Source: CAIXSC01 sp046349915 (GTDB lineage Bacteria > Planctomycetota > Planctomycetia > Pirellulales > Pirellulaceae). From it: a DNA stretch of 64,000 nt. The notes under the pieces were generated by a model. The model saw nothing but the letters and a program-made list of their open reading frames with translations, made no database searches and was not told the origin of the DNA. The stretch lies in NCBI GenBank assembly GCA_046349915.1, contig JAXMBL010000004.1, positions 682,001 to 746,000 of the forward strand. Reading direction: 5' to 3'. A program made the translations under genes and the position numbers. Positions 45,134-53,214 of this stretch are shown piece after piece (the first letter of the stretch is position 1; each line of letters opens with the position of its first letter).

Positions 45134-46891
45134 TTACTTGCGATGGAGGAACTCGGTCGAGTTGATCAGGGACCAGAGGATGTCCTCATAGGCTTCGCCT
45201 CGATTACCCACCTCGCGAACATAGTCACGGCAAAAGGAAATCTCTTGTTCTGTCGGCTCTCGTCCGACTGCTCGCAGATACAATTCGACCGTCAGGTCAT
45301 CGTCCTTCTTCACTTGAGTCAACAAGCGACTGAGCATGCCGCGTTGGGCGCTAATCACGTTGTTGATGACGGGCGAATTCATCAGGAAGAGCGCTTGCGG
45401 GATGGAGCCCGTGACCTCGTCGCGCGAATTGCTGGGGTCGTAGCCAAAGACTTGGTTGAACTGGAATCGGACGCCTCGTCGCAGAGCCTGCTGGCCCTGA
45501 CCTCCGCGACGCAGCGCCTCAGGCTCGCCGATGCCTAGCAGCGAGGTGAGTTGATTGAACAACTGGTCGCCGCGCAGACGCTGGGCGGTGTTGGCGGCGA
45601 ACGGCGTTCCGTCGGACTCACGGCGGCTGCGGCTCTCGCGTCGATACGCCTCGGTGCTGGTGATCGTGCGAAACAGTTGCTTCACGTCGTATCCACTGGA
45701 GGTGAACGTGGTGGCGAGATAGTCGAGCGTCTTCGGGGCCGAGCATTCGCGGTCGGGACCCATGTCGTCGACCGGCTCGTAGAAGCCTTCGCCGACCAGC
45801 TCCGACCAAAGTCGATTCACGAGCGCTCGAGCGAACCAGGGGTTTTCAGGAGCGGTGAGGAACTGAGCGAACTGACTGCGGCGGTCGGCGTCTTTAGTGC
45901 CAATCTCCAGCGATTGGCCCGAGACGAAGAAGACCGGCTGCATCAGCGTCCCTTTCGCCTGCGGATCCTTCAAGTCGGGCATGTAGTGCTCGACAGTGCC
46001 TCGCACTCGTTGCATCGCGTTGCGCGGTCGGAATCGTGGTTCGACATCGGTCACCGCAACGGTGAAGCTGAGTGGTCCTTGTTGCGGATTGGGGCGAAGC
46101 GCGATGCGAGGAAAGAACGCCGCCATCTTATGGAACTCGTCGCGCTTCCAGCGATCGGTCGGGTGATCGTGGCATTGAGCGCACGAGATTTGAATGCCGT
46201 TGAAGATGCGAGTGACTTCGGCGACCACCGCTTCTGGTTCGCCTCGGTGAGCGAAGATCAGCGCCGTGCCGCCATCCTCTTGGACGTCGCCTTGAGCGGT
46301 GACGAAGGCGGTGGCCACTTTATCCCACGAGGCGTTTTCGTTGAGTAGTTTTGCGAGATAGTCGGCGCACGTTTCGGCGCCAATCAATGCTCGGTCTTCC
46401 GTGCGTCGGTAGAAAATCACGTCTCGCCAATAGCGTCCCCAGTTTTCGCCGTAGCGAGGATCGTCGAGCAATTTGTCGACGATGGCGGCACGCTTGTGCG
46501 GGGACGTATCGAGTGCATAGATGGTAGTCTCTTCGGGCGTGGGGGCTCGTCCAATCAGGTCGAGCGACAGGCGGCGGAGGATCGCTTCGTCATCGGCCAA
46601 CGGAATGCGTTTGTTGGGCGTGGAGGGAGGAGCGGCTCCCAGCGTTTCTTCGGCCAGCAAGCGATCGACTTCCGCCGCGACTTGAGCCGCTCGCTGACCT
46701 TGTTCGGCGGAAGAGGCGGCGGCTGGCGACTTCGCCTCCGCTCGCTCCGCCCCAGCTGCCTTGGGCAGCGAAAGGGGACCGGAAAATGCTCCACAGAGCG
46801 CGGCCAGGGTTAAGCCGGCGGCGAGCGTCCAGAGTGCGAACTGGATGGTGGACGGCTGGAGTAAGTTGAGGGTAGCGATTGAGCGACGCAT
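45134..46891 (-). CDS. DUF1549/DUF1553 protein
   Basis: A 585-residue exported protein without an N-terminal cytochrome domain. After a signal-like segment (TIQFALWTLAAGLTLAALCGAF) comes DUF1549 with AILRRLSLDLIGRAPTPEE and a CxxCH in SCAQCHDHPTDRWKRDEF. DUF1553 at the C-terminus contains PENPWFARALVNRLWSELVG and FLMNSPVINNVISAQRG. The start at 46891 has AAGGAA nine bases upstream; an ATG six codons earlier has no such site. It probably forms an operon with the DUF1501 gene 82 bp downstream. Family role unknown. Confidence 0.92.
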   Translation of the reverse strand: MRRSIATLNLLQPSTIQFALWTLAAGLTLAALCGAFSGPLSLPKAAGAERAEAKSPAAASSAEQGQRAAQVAAEVDRLLAEETLGAAPPSTPNKRIPLADDEAILRRLSLDLIGRAPTPEETTIYALDTSPHKRAAIVDKLLDDPRYGENWGRYWRDVIFYRRTEDRALIGAETCADYLAKLLNENASWDKVATAFVTAQGDVQEDGGTALIFAHRGEPEAVVAEVTRIFNGIQISCAQCHDHPTDRWKRDEFHKMAAFFPRIALRPNPQQGPLSFTVAVTDVEPRFRPRNAMQRVRGTVEHYMPDLKDPQAKGTLMQPVFFVSGQSLEIGTKDADRRSQFAQFLTAPENPWFARALVNRLWSELVGEGFYEPVDDMGPDRECSAPKTLDYLATTFTSSGYDVKQLFRTITSTEAYRRESRSRRESDGTPFAANTAQRLRGDQLFNQLTSLLGIGEPEALRRGGQGQQALRRGVRFQFNQVFGYDPSNSRDEVTGSIPQALFLMNSPVINNVISAQRGMLSRLLTQVKKDDDLTVELYLRAVGREPTEQEISFCRDYVREVGNRGEAYEDILWSLINSTEFLHRK

Positions 46892-47378
46892 GACCCAGGG
46901 TTCCTTCATCGTTAACGCGGTGAGGACTCAAGCGACCTTCCAGGATAACTAACCAGCTCGTCATGATCAGGTTGCGGGAAATACCTCGGGAAAAAAGTAT
47001 GAACCCGAATGCGCTGATCGGGCCCCCCCTGTTCTGTTGCTAAGGGCGCTCTTCTCGCCTCTCGTGCTGCTGTACGACGGACTTCTAGTCCGTCGATTCG
47101 AGGCGTATCAAACAGCAATAATCCGCAGGCGACTCACACTCGATCACTCATTGCGCAAGTCGGCTTTTGGACAAGGTTTGTCGGAGTGGTAGGCGACCCC
47201 GTCTGTGGTGGCAGTTCATGTTCGGATTGTTCCACAACGGCGACAACTTTTCTTGATTCATGTGAAGACACGGGCGTAGAATGGCCCGTTAGGGCTGGAA
47301 TCACGGGCTCGCAGTCGAGGCGAGTACGGGTTAGCTCGATTCATGATCAGGTCATTTATGTTGGAGCATGGGGTTTTC
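46892..47378. other. Intergenic stretch between divergent genes
   Basis: Nearly 490 bp separate the minus-strand DUF1549/1553 gene and the plus-strand lipoprotein gene, so promoters for both should be here. One copy of the dispersed palindrome lies at 47072-47095. No RNA gene or further coding region was recognised; an open frame reading through the repeat (46912-47118, minus) is repeat-derived. Confidence 0.55.
47072..47095 (-). repeat. Dispersed palindrome, single copy
   Basis: Inverted copy of the 24-nt unit, core GACGGACTTCTAGTCCGTC with a perfect 8-bp stem, GTAC tail on the left side. Confidence 0.88.
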
Positions 47379-47918
47379 ATGAGCGAACGCAATGAATGCG
47401 CAGCGAGAGTTTACGCACCGGAACGCGAGGCTGAGGATTGTGAGGCTTATACAGGTCATCGACCCGGGAAGTTTTGCTTTGAAGGATGGAAGCAACAGTC
47501 ACAGAGGTTTGCCCTAACGGGATTCTGTCTGTTCAGTCTGTTGGTTTTCGCGGGTTGTGGCGGCCAAGCGGTCGATGGACGCTATCCGATTAGCGGGACG
47601 GTGACGTTCAAGGGACAGCCGCTGGAAAAAGGGACGATCGAGTTCAGCACGAGCGACCGTTCTCAATTGACCGGGGCGACGATCGAGAAGGGGAAGTACT
47701 CGGTGCCCGCCGAGCAGGGACTGAAGCCGGGCAAGTATACGGTGAAGATTTCGTCGACCGATGATGGCGCCGCGGGTGGACCGCCTCCGCCGCCGGGGCC
47801 GGAGAACACCAATCAGGTCGCGAAAGAGCTAATTCCGGAAGACTACAACCTGAATAGCAAGATAACAGCCGATGTAACCGACGGCGGCGCGAACAAGTTT
47901 GATTTTGATATTCCGTAA
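47379..47918 (+). CDS. Small lipoprotein with transthyretin-like beta domain
   Basis: A 179-residue protein. A hydrophobic segment followed by a lipobox (SLLVFAGC, modified Cys near residue 66) indicates a lipoprotein, but about 45 residues precede the hydrophobic stretch, unusually long for a signal peptide. The mature part has the pattern of small planctomycete carboxypeptidase-regulatory/transthyretin-like proteins: YPISGTVTFKGQPLEKGTIEF and GLKPGKYTVKIS, then a Pro-rich loop. The ATG at 47379 is chosen because GGGG lies just upstream; ATGs at 47343 and 47358 are alternatives. It lies 111 bp before a DUF1559 gene, a pairing very common in planctomycetes. Confidence 0.8.
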   Translation: MSERNECAARVYAPEREAEDCEAYTGHRPGKFCFEGWKQQSQRFALTGFCLFSLLVFAGCGGQAVDGRYPISGTVTFKGQPLEKGTIEFSTSDRSQLTGATIEKGKYSVPAEQGLKPGKYTVKISSTDDGAAGGPPPPPGPENTNQVAKELIPEDYNLNSKITADVTDGGANKFDFDIP

Positions 47919-48029
47919 TTTTGACTCATATTCCGTAAAGTTCGTTCCAATACGGATCATGGCTCGGATGGTTTCGTGGCTCTTTAGGCTTTTCTGTCTT
48001 TTCTACATTTCCTAATTTCGAGGTGAACT

Positions 48030-48956
48030 ATGGTCCGGGGTCGAAAATCAGGGTTTACCCTGGTGGAGCTGTTGGTCGTGATTGCGATCATCGGCGTGTT
48101 GGTGGCGTTATTGTTGCCCGCCGTGCAAGCCGCTCGAGAAGCTGCTCGCCGGTCGCAGTGCTCGAACAACCTCAAGCAGATCGCGATCGGCATGCACAAT
48201 CACCACGATGTGCATTTGGCGTTGCCTGCGGGGATGGGACCGAGTGGTTGCTGCTGGGGCACTTGGCAGGTGTTGATCCTGCAGTTCGTGGAACAGGGCA
48301 ACGTGTTTGACCTGTATCAGAACTGGGGTGGAAATGATGCGTCGGGAGCTCGCTATAGCGGCGCCCCGAATACGACGAACGTGACGAACAAGCGGTTCAA
48401 GACGTTCACCTGCCCCAGCGATCGCGACAATACGCCGTTTGGCGGCCTGACCAATCACAATTACTCGGTGAATTGGGGCAACACGCACTATGGCCAAACC
48501 AACCTGAACAGCGTCACGTTCGGTCAAGCACCCTTCGGTCAGAGCCAAAACACGGTGAACGATCGGTTCAAGGGGCGAAACTTGGCCTACATCACCGACG
48601 GCACCAGCAACACGATGATGGTCGCCGAAGTGCTTCAGGGGCAAGGTTCGGACCTGCGAGGTTTTACATGGTGGGGCGATGCCAGCGGCTTCACCACCTA
48701 TTTGGCGCCGAACAGCAATCTGCCTGACCGCATCTACACGTCGGTCTACTGCAACAACTTGCCGCACCTGAAACTGCCCTGCGCCGTGGCCAGCTCGACC
48801 GATCCCACCATGTTCGCCTCCCGCAGTCGTCACCCCGGCATCGTTCAGGCCGCCATGTGCGACGGTTCGGTGCGAACGGTAGCGAACACGATCGACCTGA
48901 ATACGTGGCGAGCGATGAGCACCGCTCAAGGCGGCGAGGCGGTCAGCGCCAACTAG
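48030..48956 (+). CDS. DUF1559 protein with prepilin-type N-terminus
   Basis: A 308-residue protein. The N-terminus is a type IV prepilin/pseudopilin signal: basic MVRGRKSG, then FTLVELLVVIAIIGVLVALL, with the conserved Glu at position 5 of the mature chain and cleavage after Gly8. The rest is DUF1559, with AVQAAREAARRSQCSNNLKQ, ITDGTSNTMMVAEVLQG and the terminal RSRHPGIVQAAMCDGSVRTV. The family is greatly expanded in planctomycetes; a role in pseudopilus or surface structures is inferred from the signal. GAGGTGAACT precedes the ATG. Confidence 0.95.
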   Translation: MVRGRKSGFTLVELLVVIAIIGVLVALLLPAVQAAREAARRSQCSNNLKQIAIGMHNHHDVHLALPAGMGPSGCCWGTWQVLILQFVEQGNVFDLYQNWGGNDASGARYSGAPNTTNVTNKRFKTFTCPSDRDNTPFGGLTNHNYSVNWGNTHYGQTNLNSVTFGQAPFGQSQNTVNDRFKGRNLAYITDGTSNTMMVAEVLQGQGSDLRGFTWWGDASGFTTYLAPNSNLPDRIYTSVYCNNLPHLKLPCAVASSTDPTMFASRSRHPGIVQAAMCDGSVRTVANTIDLNTWRAMSTAQGGEAVSAN

Positions 48957-49328
48957 TCGCTGAGCCCGCGATCATTCTAGCGTACGACGGACTTCCAGTC
49001 CGTCGATCCTCCTGTACGACGGACTTCTTGTCCGTCGCTCTGGGCGATGCCTCACGGGCCCACGTACCCGTCCCGTCTTTTTCCCCACTTCTCGTCCAAA
49101 ACCCACAACAACCCAAGAGTCACCACCCCCGAAGTCGTCCTTTCCTACTTCCCCCGTCGCGCAAAATCGCCGAGCATGAATGTGCGAGCATGCGGTGAGC
49201 GGGTTGAAACCCAAGCGTGGCTCGGGTAGATTAAGTCTCGTCGCGACAAGATCGCTCGTCGTTTAGCGAACTCACCTTCGCTCTTGCGGCGTTAAGTGGT
49301 TTCTGTGTCAAGACTTGCCGTTTGGCGT
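48957..49328. other. Intergenic stretch before the tRNA
   Basis: 372 bp holding two copies of the dispersed palindrome near the left end and otherwise no gene that I can support. The promoter of the tRNA gene should lie in the right part; no clear -35/-10 pair was assigned. Confidence 0.55.
48982..49037 (-). repeat. Dispersed palindrome, two tandem copies
   Basis: Inverted copies at 48982-49005 (core GACGGACTTCCAGTCCGTC) and 49014-49037 (core GACGGACTTCTTGTCCGTC), 32 bp apart. They lie 26 bp after the DUF1559 stop codon and could act as its terminator. Confidence 0.88.
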
Positions 49329-49402
<74 letters not shown>

Positions 49403-49454
49403 CTTCAAGCAGGACAACGACTTACGACAAGTCCGAGTCCTGCGAAAATTGCCC

Positions 49455-49477
49455 TGTCACAGAACTTTGTCACAGAA
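49455..49477 (+). repeat. Direct repeat TGTCACAGAA x2 upstream of the integrase
   Basis: TGTCACAGAA at 49455-49464 and 49468-49477, starts 13 bp apart. Lying between the tRNA end and the integrase start, these could be arm-type integrase binding sites or an operator. No experimental basis. Confidence 0.5.
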
Positions 49478-49511
49478 AAACCCCCGCCACTGCTGCAAAC
49501 AGTGACGGGGG
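49476..49511 (-). terminator. Hairpin upstream of the integrase, terminator-like on the minus strand
   Basis: Stem CCCCCGCCACTG / CAGTGACGGGGG with one mismatch and a CTGCAAA loop at 49481-49511. On the minus strand it is followed by TTTTT (49480-49476), the form of an intrinsic terminator. It would stop transcription running from the element toward the tRNA. Confidence 0.6.
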
Positions 49512-49566
49512 CCACAAGCCTCTCGGCTCGTTCGGGTGTTTCCGAACTCCAAGGGAGGTTTTATCC

Positions 49567-50736
49567 GTGAAGAAGTTTGCCAAGCCGTGGTTCCGTCCCG
49601 CACGGGGCGTCTGGTACGTCACTCTCGACGGTCACCAGCACAATCTGGGTCCAGACAAAGAGGCGGCATTCAGCCTCTACAAGCAACTCCTGTCTGAGCC
49701 AAAACCGAAAGCCCGCCGGGCGTCGGATTCCCTCGCCGTCGTCATTGACGCCTTTCTCGAATGGGTCCAGCGAAACCGCTCGCCGGATACCTACGTCTGG
49801 TACCAGTACCGCTTGCAGAGGTTCTTTCGGAAATATCCCGACTTGCGGGCCTCGGAAGTCCGACCCTTCCATGTGGAAGACTGGGTGAACGGCTACAAGC
49901 TCTCGATCACGTCCCGCCGCAACTACATGCGGACGGTGAAGCGGTGCCTCAAGTGGGCGAAGAAGCAAGGCTACTTGGAAGTGAACCCTGTGGCCGACTT
50001 GGAAATCCCCGCGGCCGAGCACCGCGAGGGGTTGATGTCTCAAGAGGAAATTGAATTGCTGCTGGCGACGATCAAAGACGAAGGCTTGCGTGACTTGGTG
50101 GTGGTGACGCTTGGAACAGGCTGCCGGCCGCAGGAGTCTTTGCGGGTCGAGGCCCGACACGTTGATTTGGCGAACCAAAGGTGGGTGTTCCCGAAAGGTG
50201 AGTCGAAGAACAAAAAGCTGTCGCGGGTCGTGTACCTGAACGACGACGCAGCTGCGATCACCGCCAAGTTGGTCGAGCGTTATCCGACCGGCAAGCTCTT
50301 TCGCAACAGCCACGGTAAGCCGTGGACGCCCTCGGCCGTGAACTGCTCGTTCATCAAAATCCAAATGCGGATCGGCATGCGGCTGATTCGGGAGAGGGGC
50401 ATGTCGATTTCCGACGAAGCCATCAAGAAGCTGATTCCTTCCCTCAAGGCGGAAAAGACGATCAAAGGGGAACTTGTCAACAAGCGACCTGCGGAACTGC
50501 GAGAGGAAGCCAAAAGGAAGCTGACCTACAAGCTGGCCTCTTCTTTGGCACCTAAATGGTCGCTTTATGGTCTTAGGCACTCTTGGGCCACGACCGCTCT
50601 CAGACGAGGCGTAGACCCCCTTACCGTCGCAATTCTTATGGGTCACAGTGATCCCTCGATGTTGTCCAAGGTGTACCAGCATCTGTCTCTGAATCCGACG
50701 CACATGTTGCAGCAGGCGAAGCGGGCGGTAGGATGA
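49567..50736 (+). CDS. Tyrosine recombinase/integrase
   Basis: A 389-residue phage-type integrase. The N-terminal SAM-like DNA-binding domain covers about 55-145. The catalytic domain carries R187 in GTGCRPQESL, Y-G-L-R337-H338 in place of the usual HxxR box, H360 in LMGHSD and the nucleophile Y370 in SKVYQHL. There is a roughly 60-residue basic insert (about 265-325) before the second Arg. The GTG start follows GGGAGG by eight bases. It would integrate and excise the island at the tRNA-Arg gene. It is transcribed convergently with the minus-strand element operon, with a terminator between them. Confidence 0.93.
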   Translation: MKKFAKPWFRPARGVWYVTLDGHQHNLGPDKEAAFSLYKQLLSEPKPKARRASDSLAVVIDAFLEWVQRNRSPDTYVWYQYRLQRFFRKYPDLRASEVRPFHVEDWVNGYKLSITSRRNYMRTVKRCLKWAKKQGYLEVNPVADLEIPAAEHREGLMSQEEIELLLATIKDEGLRDLVVVTLGTGCRPQESLRVEARHVDLANQRWVFPKGESKNKKLSRVVYLNDDAAAITAKLVERYPTGKLFRNSHGKPWTPSAVNCSFIKIQMRIGMRLIRERGMSISDEAIKKLIPSLKAEKTIKGELVNKRPAELREEAKRKLTYKLASSLAPKWSLYGLRHSWATTALRRGVDPLTVAILMGHSDPSMLSKVYQHLSLNPTHMLQQAKRAVG

Positions 50737-50746
50737 ATTGGTAGGC

Positions 50747-50775
50747 AATAAAAAACGGCGGCTTCCGTGCCGCCG
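50747..50775 (-). terminator. Intrinsic terminator of the minus-strand element operon
   Basis: Stem CGGCGGC / GCCGCCG around loop TTCCGT (50756-50775). On the minus strand it is followed by TTTTTT (50755-50750). It lies directly after the last minus-strand gene (excisionase-like) and next to the integrase 3' end. Confidence 0.85.
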
Positions 50776-50780
50776 CCAAA

Positions 50781-51011
50781 CTACGCTCGAAGATGCTTGA
50801 GTTCAGTTCGGGGGCGTGAAGGCTTTCCTTTGACCGGGGATGATTCTTCACGCTCCCTTTTTGTTTGCTCAAGATATTCCGCGAGCTGGGTTTCACTCAC
50901 TCGAATGCAGCCGCCGATTCGGTGATGCGGCAACGCTCCTTTCTCCACAAGCTGATAAGCCAGGCTAAGGCTTACCCGCAACCGCAGGCTCACGTCCCTT
51001 ATCGTGAGCAT
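50781..51011 (-). CDS. Excisionase-like helix-turn-helix protein
   Basis: A 76-residue protein with a MerR/Xis-type winged helix-turn-helix: MLTIRDVSLRLRVSLSLAYQ, then LVEKGALPHHRIGGCIRVSE. This is the DNA-binding fold of small excisionases that partner tyrosine integrases. A basic tail follows. The ATG at 51011 has AGGAGGGAGACC immediately upstream. It overlaps the zinc-finger gene and is last in the operon. It would direct excision and may regulate the integrase; this is inferred. Confidence 0.85.
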   Translation of the reverse strand: MLTIRDVSLRLRVSLSLAYQLVEKGALPHHRIGGCIRVSETQLAEYLEQTKREREESSPVKGKPSRPRTELKHLRA

Positions 51012-51183
51012 GGTCTCCCTCCTTTCCGGCAACGGGTGCCTCCTCCCACCGCTTGAGCAAACCGATCAGGTGCTTCGAGCAGACATTGCCACTGAAGTCC
51101 TGCTCTTTGCTCTTGGTGAATATGGTGTCATCCTTCGCGCCGCAGAACAGACAGGGCTTGTCCGAAAGTTTCACACTCAACAT
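50965..51183 (-). CDS. Small zinc-finger-like protein
   Basis: A 72-residue protein. C11-x2-C14 (PCLFCGAKDD) and C35-x2-H38 (CSKHL) form a likely zinc site with a 20-residue spacer. The C-terminal 25 residues are charged and probably disordered. GGAGGAGAAAGC precedes the ATG at 51183, so this start is well supported. It overlaps the prim-pol gene by 7 bp and the excisionase-like gene by 47 bp. Function unknown; such proteins are frequent beside primases in mobile elements. Confidence 0.7.
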   Translation of the reverse strand: MLSVKLSDKPCLFCGAKDDTIFTKSKEQDFSGNVCSKHLIGLLKRWEEAPVAGKEGDHAHDKGREPAVAGKP

Positions 51184-51950
51184 GCTTTCTCCTCCTGACG
51201 CTTTGCGTAAATCCGTGACACAGCCCGCGTCAGTTCTGGGATGGGCCACGGTGGGTTAACCACACTCGACTGATTCCATTCCAACAGCAGGGCGGTTGCC
51301 TCCGACTCGGTAAGTCCCGCGTCTCGGCACTTCGCCGCTGCGCGGACAAGACCGCGGGAACCACCTTCCCCCTGCACAGACTCGATCTTCAGCACATAGC
51401 TCCGCACGGAGTCGTACGCTCTTGGCTCGACCCGCACAGCGTTTGGCATTGCTTTGGGAGTCCACTCGGGATTGAACACGGGCAGGTCACGGATGTCTCC
51501 AAGCTCGAAACCTGGAAGCCACCGGTACTCATGTCCATCCACCACACTCGGCGGAGCCACGATGTAGCCACCGTCCCCGCGAATGTCCGTCCCTTCACAA
51601 ACTCGCACGCCGTTCTTCACAGTTACTCCGGGATGTCGAAACAGAAAATGCATTCCTTTACGGGTAACGTTGATCGCCGTCGTCTGCGACACTTCCTTCC
51701 AAAACTTCGCCGCCGCGTCTTTTGTGTCGAAGTCCACGGCGACGATCCCGCTCACCGCTCCCGTCACAATCGCAACATTGTTGTGGGTGCCATGAGCGAA
51801 CCAGTTGACCACTTCCCCGAGCGTCGGCTGTCTCGCCTGGTATGGTGTCCACTTGAATCCCTTCGGCGGTACTTTGGAGTTCTCGGCCAAAACGATGAGA
51901 GACCTCCCACTCTCCAAATACTCGCGGGCAGGTTGAAACATGACAGTCAT
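51177..51950 (-). CDS. Bifunctional DNA primase/polymerase (prim-pol) domain protein
   Basis: A 257-residue archaeo-eukaryotic-type primase domain. Residues about 10-160 hold the prim-pol core: VAVDFD with D73 and D75 as metal ligands, TRKGMHFLFRHP with the His near 97, and GDGGYIVAPPSVVDGHEY. The C-terminal 80 residues form a helical domain (GGSRGLVRAAAKCRDAGLTE) like primase C-terminal modules, but no helicase domain is fused. GGAGTGAC upstream supports the ATG at 51950. It would prime replication of the excised element. The host range or partner helicase is unknown. Confidence 0.87.
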   Translation of the reverse strand: MTVMFQPAREYLESGRSLIVLAENSKVPPKGFKWTPYQARQPTLGEVVNWFAHGTHNNVAIVTGAVSGIVAVDFDTKDAAAKFWKEVSQTTAINVTRKGMHFLFRHPGVTVKNGVRVCEGTDIRGDGGYIVAPPSVVDGHEYRWLPGFELGDIRDLPVFNPEWTPKAMPNAVRVEPRAYDSVRSYVLKIESVQGEGGSRGLVRAAAKCRDAGLTESEATALLLEWNQSSVVNPPWPIPELTRAVSRIYAKRQEEKAC

Positions 51951-51951
51951 G

Positions 51952-52134
51952 TCACTCCTCCTCCCGCGCCAATCGCCAGCGACAGCCATCCCACACCCAA
52001 ACGTATGGTGTTGTCTGGGTGTTTTGCTGCTTTGCCTTCGACTTGCCCATGTACCACTGCGCCCCGAAGGCGAGTGAAACTGCGACAAGGCAGGCCGAAG
52101 CCATAAGCAGCCATTGTTTGAGATTTGGATTCAT
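51952..52134 (-). CDS. Small single-pass membrane protein
   Basis: A 60-residue protein with one transmembrane helix (QWLLMASACLVAVSLAFGAQ) and a short soluble tail rich in Gln/Lys then Trp. AGGAGCGTG precedes the ATG at 52134, supporting it as real. The stop abuts the prim-pol start, and its ATG overlaps the stop of the gene before it. No family recognised. Confidence 0.6.
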   Translation of the reverse strand: MNPNLKQWLLMASACLVAVSLAFGAQWYMGKSKAKQQNTQTTPYVWVWDGCRWRLAREEE

Positions 52135-52403
52135 CACGCTCCTTTCTGAAAGTGAAACCAGAGAAACGAAGCCAACGCCACGCACGGCGGCATCAGCAAA
52201 AATGCCGACCACGGGGAAACAAACAGCAAGGCCAGCAGTACGGCACCGATCGTGGAACAGGCGAACATCTGCAGAATGAATAGCAGGTATTCATTCCGCG
52301 ATTGAAGCGTTCGCACCTCAGCGCGAAGAGCTTCCAACGATTCGCCGTCTTTTGGCAATTCACCAACGGTGATGGTTTCGGTGACAATGGCTGTACGTTT
52401 CAT
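52134..52403 (-). CDS. Small two-pass membrane protein
   Basis: An 89-residue protein: a charged N-terminus (residues 1-38, with coiled-coil character in EALRAEVRTLQSRNEY), then two hydrophobic helices (LFILQMFACSTIGAVLLALLF and AFLLMPPCVALASFLWF). Overlapping ATGA junctions on both sides show translational coupling. No family recognised; it may belong to a membrane complex with its two small neighbours. Confidence 0.6.
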   Translation of the reverse strand: MKRTAIVTETITVGELPKDGESLEALRAEVRTLQSRNEYLLFILQMFACSTIGAVLLALLFVSPWSAFLLMPPCVALASFLWFHFQKGA

Positions 52404-52603
52404 TAGTGCCCCTTCGATGCGATGGCGACCAAAATCATCACGAAGAAGAACACCAGCAACGGAACTGCAATTCCCATCGCGACGGTTAGACCCGCGTTAT
52501 CGGAACGCAGTCGCATTTTCTCGGCATCGTCCTTTCCAGCCATTCCTCGACTGGGCAATTCGGTGGAGTTGAAGTCAATCTCACTTTTGAAACCTCGACG
52601 CAT
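52403..52603 (-). CDS. Small single-pass membrane protein
   Basis: A 66-residue protein with one C-terminal transmembrane helix (GLTVAMGIAVPLLVFFFVMI) after a charged soluble part. AGGAGAATTGAA lies directly before the ATG at 52603; an upstream ATG lacks such a site. No family recognised. Confidence 0.6.
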   Translation of the reverse strand: MRRGFKSEIDFNSTELPSRGMAGKDDAEKMRLRSDNAGLTVAMGIAVPLLVFFFVMILVAIASKGH

Positions 52604-52648
52604 TTCAATTCTCCTGAAAAAAGTAAAACGGAACACAGGAACAGAACC

Positions 52649-52963
52649 TCAGTCCTCTTCGTAAATCTCCACAGTGGAAGAGAAACGAACGCCATGGTCT
52701 TTCGGCAGGCTGGCGATAACCTGAGCGAAGTTGTTGCACACTTGGTTGTGTGAACTGATGATCTCGATTACCTGACCAGGTTGCAGGACGTTATACGACT
52801 GTGGCATTTGCAGGCCGCTCGATTGCGGAAAGCTCATTCCGCCTTGATGCGGAATGCTCAAGCCACCGCCTTGTGGCTGCGGAACCGACAAGCCTTGAGG
52901 CTGGCCGTTCATCGGAATGAGTTGACCGTCTTGGCCAACCATAAAACGTTTAGTTTGCTGCAT
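52649..52963 (-). CDS. Gln/Pro/Gly-rich small protein
   Basis: A 104-residue protein. Residues 10-60 are low complexity with repeating (G)-L-S-(V/I)-P motifs: LSVPQPQGGG, LSIPHQGGM, SFPQSSGLQMP. The C-terminal 45 residues look globular (VIEIISSHNQVCNNFAQVIA). AAGGAGAAGTC precedes the ATG at 52963. No known family; the repeats suggest a structural or binding role. Confidence 0.6.
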   Translation of the reverse strand: MQQTKRFMVGQDGQLIPMNGQPQGLSVPQPQGGGLSIPHQGGMSFPQSSGLQMPQSYNVLQPGQVIEIISSHNQVCNNFAQVIASLPKDHGVRFSSTVEIYEED

Positions 52964-53005
52964 GACTTCTCCTTGGGTGGGTTCTTGGTGGTATGGGAAA
53001 GGGGC

Positions 53006-53179
53006 TTACGCCCCCGTATCTGGATCAACTTCTCCCGTCAGCCACGACGGCATGACGGGTTCAACCTTGATCCAACTCTTCGCATTCGATGACACCTGGT
53101 CGATTACTAGCTTCCGGGCTTCGTCGAGTGAGTCGGCCTGTACCTGGACGACAACGCAATCGACGCGATATGTCTGCAT
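53006..53179 (-). CDS. 57-residue paralogue of the neighbouring small protein
   Basis: Too short for common ORF lists. Reads from ATG 53179: MQTYRVDCVVVQVQADSLDE, ending in a Thr-Gly-Ala tail. It is clearly related to the C-terminal half of the protein at 53215-53550: both have (N/Q)(S/T)YRV, SLDEA, SNAK(S/Q)WIKVEP in the same order. No strong ribosome-binding site is visible, so it may be translated by reinitiation after the upstream gene 35 bp away. Function unknown. Confidence 0.6.
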   Translation of the reverse strand: MQTYRVDCVVVQVQADSLDEARKLVIDQVSSNAKSWIKVEPVMPSWLTGEVDPDTGA

Positions 53180-53214
53180 GGTGAATGGGTGGGAAAGTGA
53201 GTAAAGCGGTTTGC

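Noticed and set aside
46912..47118. 68-residue minus-strand open frame
   Set aside because: Part of it is the palindromic repeat read through; no ribosome-binding site or homology.
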